NCBI GenBank assembly: GCA_021613335.1
Contig: JAJTWR010000011.1
Location: 258,501 to 322,500, forward strand
DNA length: 64,000 nucleotides
DNA from: Whitmania pigra
Taxonomy: Eukaryota > Annelida > Clitellata > Hirudinida > Haemopidae
Direction: 5' to 3'
Position numbers and translations under genes: made by a program. The notes under the pieces were generated by a model, which saw only the letters and a program-made list of their open reading frames with translations, was not told where the DNA came from and ran no database searches. Shown one piece after another: positions 62,605 through 64,000 of this stretch (its first letter is position 1; each line of letters opens with the position of its first letter).

Positions 62605-63880
62605 TCAGAAACCTCGACGATCTGAAACCTGCGAAGAACGCAAGATGAGGAAACAGCAGGAGGACAGAAGAAGGACGATGAAGACGACGGGATTCTCGTT
62701 TCGATTCACTGACGACGTTCCAGAACGATCGAGTGCATTCTTCCTCCGGAGTTGAACCCTCAGGGTGGTCACGTTCAGTTCGTCGTCGTAGTAAGTGCTC
62801 ACGATGAAATGCGGTCTCCTCTGGTCGTCCTTGATCAGGTCGGACTGGGAATGTAAGAGGGGTTGTTGTTGATGATGTTGATGGTGATGATGGTGGTGAT
62901 GATGATGATGATAGCGATGATGATGATGACGATGGTAATTAATTACTTTGACGGGGAGGTAAATTGCTAAGAAATACTGAGATCAAACAATTATCTGATG
63001 CCAGTAGATAATGGTTTGCATTTTATTTACTAAAACAATAAATAATAATAATAAACAACAATAAATCGAATCATAATCTTAAATAGACGTCCCAGTGTTG
63101 TAATTGTAATTGCCAGATTGAATAAAGTCTAGTTTCCGTAAAACAGTTTGACGATAAAAAAGATTTAAAATAATTTTATGCAAGTTAGTTAAGTAATTCA
63201 GCAGCCAAGAAATAACATTAATTCTAATTAATCCTATCCATATAATTTGAAAAACATTGAATGAATATCAATAAAATAATCACGGGTGAAATGGTCAACA
63301 ATAAAAAAAGGACCTAGCTTTTGATAATGATGATGATGATGATAATAATAATAAAAATAATAATAATAAATATTCTCACCTGGAGGTCTTCCCTGGTCGG
63401 AGGTAAATTGAACGAATGAACTATTTCATCGTATCCGGGCACCTAGAAATAATAAAAAAAATTAAGTTTAAATTATTTAAAATTACCTAATAAATATTTA
63501 TATTTACCCCATAAATTATTTTTATTTTAATACAATAAATTAATAAACAATTATGCAATATAATATAATAAATATTATAAATATTCCTTTTAATATAATA
63601 TAATAAATATTGCTTTTGTACAGCTAAAAACGTTCTTTTAAATATTCCGTTGTAATTTTACGTTTGTGTAATTTATTGTTTTTGTTCATTTACATTTATT
63701 ATTATTATTATTTTTTTTTTTTTTCCCTCACCGATATCGTCATCTCGTATTTCCCGGAGAGCAGAATCTTCCAAAATTCTCCCCTGGACGTTGTCTTGGA
63801 AGGATGGTTTCGTCCGGTGTAAACGACAGGAATGCCTTTGATTGGTTTGCCGGAAGGATCCAACAGAAGCCCTCTAACAC
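62605..63880 (-). CDS. M14 carboxypeptidase (D/M/N type), 3' end only
   Basis: Three exons are visible: 63880-63732, 63442-63380 and 62844-62605 (TGA), in phase, 150 codons; the catalytic zinc domain lies beyond the right edge. The first exon encodes GVRGLLLDPSGKPIKGIPV and SRGEFWKILLSGKYEMTISV, which closely follow the transthyretin-like domain after the catalytic domain of regulatory carboxypeptidases. The next gives VPGYDEIVHSFNLPP. The last has a basic stretch and a C-terminal hydrophobic segment (NPVVFIVLLLSSCCFLILR) followed by ten residues, so a membrane anchor or a GPI signal is likely, as in carboxypeptidase M/D. Family role: trimming C-terminal Lys/Arg from peptides, for example during neuropeptide maturation. 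Confidence 0.87.
62858..62932 (+). repeat. (GATGAT/GGTGAT)n microsatellite
   Basis: A GAT-rich run just upstream (minus sense) of the last carboxypeptidase exon, inside the intron. Confidence 0.85.
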
Positions 63881-63907
63881 CTGTTCGTAGAACATTCAAA
63901 GTCAATT

Positions 63908-63957
63908 AATAACAACAACAACATGAATAATTAACAACAACAACAACGACGACGACG

Positions 63958-63992
<35 letters not shown>

Positions 63993-64000
63993 TAATAACA
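63908..64000 (+). repeat. (CAA)n / (CGA)n microsatellite at window edge
   Basis: Runs of CAA, ACG and CAA triplets in the intron upstream of the visible carboxypeptidase exons. They continue to the right edge. Confidence 0.9.

Overview
The window is from an animal nuclear genome. It is AT-rich, its protein genes are split by many short spliceosomal introns, it carries near full-length CR1-type LINEs, TTAGGG-type telomeric motifs and many ATC/TTA/GATGAC microsatellites. The gene content (451-residue alpha-tubulins ending in EEY, a calcitonin-type peptide with the NLGGHC signature, WSC/EGF receptors, a TMX1-like thioredoxin) suggests an invertebrate, most likely a spiralian (annelid/mollusc-like). 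The phylum is a guess. No six-frame ORF covers any complete gene except the second LINE, so all models below were assembled by hand from GT/GC-AG splice sites and checked for phase consistency.

Layout. 1.58-12.93 kb (minus): a 14-exon gene, at least 1,171 codons. Its first half and its last two exons look like the two halves of a poly(ADP-ribose) glycohydrolase (PARG) fold with lost catalytic residues. Its middle and C-terminus look like an A-kinase anchoring protein of the AKAP11/SPHKAP type. A CR1-like LINE sits in its first visible intron. 13.6-15.2 and 20.2-22.1 kb (minus): two nearly identical alpha-tubulin genes, each with a TATA box, separated by a second, ORF-intact LINE copy whose truncated 5' end abuts telomeric repeats. 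24.1-27.9 and 29.3-34.2 kb (plus): two paralogous single-pass membrane proteins with a lectin-like N-terminus, a WSC domain and EGF repeats. 35.2-36.8 kb (minus): weak exon candidates including a Thr-rich mucin-like linker. 36.95-47.18 kb (plus): a four-exon calcitonin-type neuropeptide precursor with a TATA promoter. 47.5-52.1 kb: a 2.3 kb tandem duplication, each unit carrying a secreted PAN-like + C-type-lectin gene (minus); the left copy has lost the start of its lectin domain but may still splice in frame. 53.8-57.9 kb (minus): a complete 8-exon TMX1-like ER thioredoxin with a very acidic tail. 62.6-63.9 kb (minus): the 3' end of an M14 carboxypeptidase (D/M/N type), which continues past the right edge.

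The genes do not form one pathway. The clearest themes are local duplication (tubulin pair, WSC-EGF pair, lectin pair), retroposition (CR1-like LINEs, a short 3'-tail retroposon family, a tRNA-like SINE relic), and trinucleotide expansion that has spilled into exons as acidic tracts. The most interesting items are the PARG/AKAP hybrid gene, the calcitonin precursor split over 10 kb, and the lectin copy that may have acquired a new splice acceptor from its own coding sequence.
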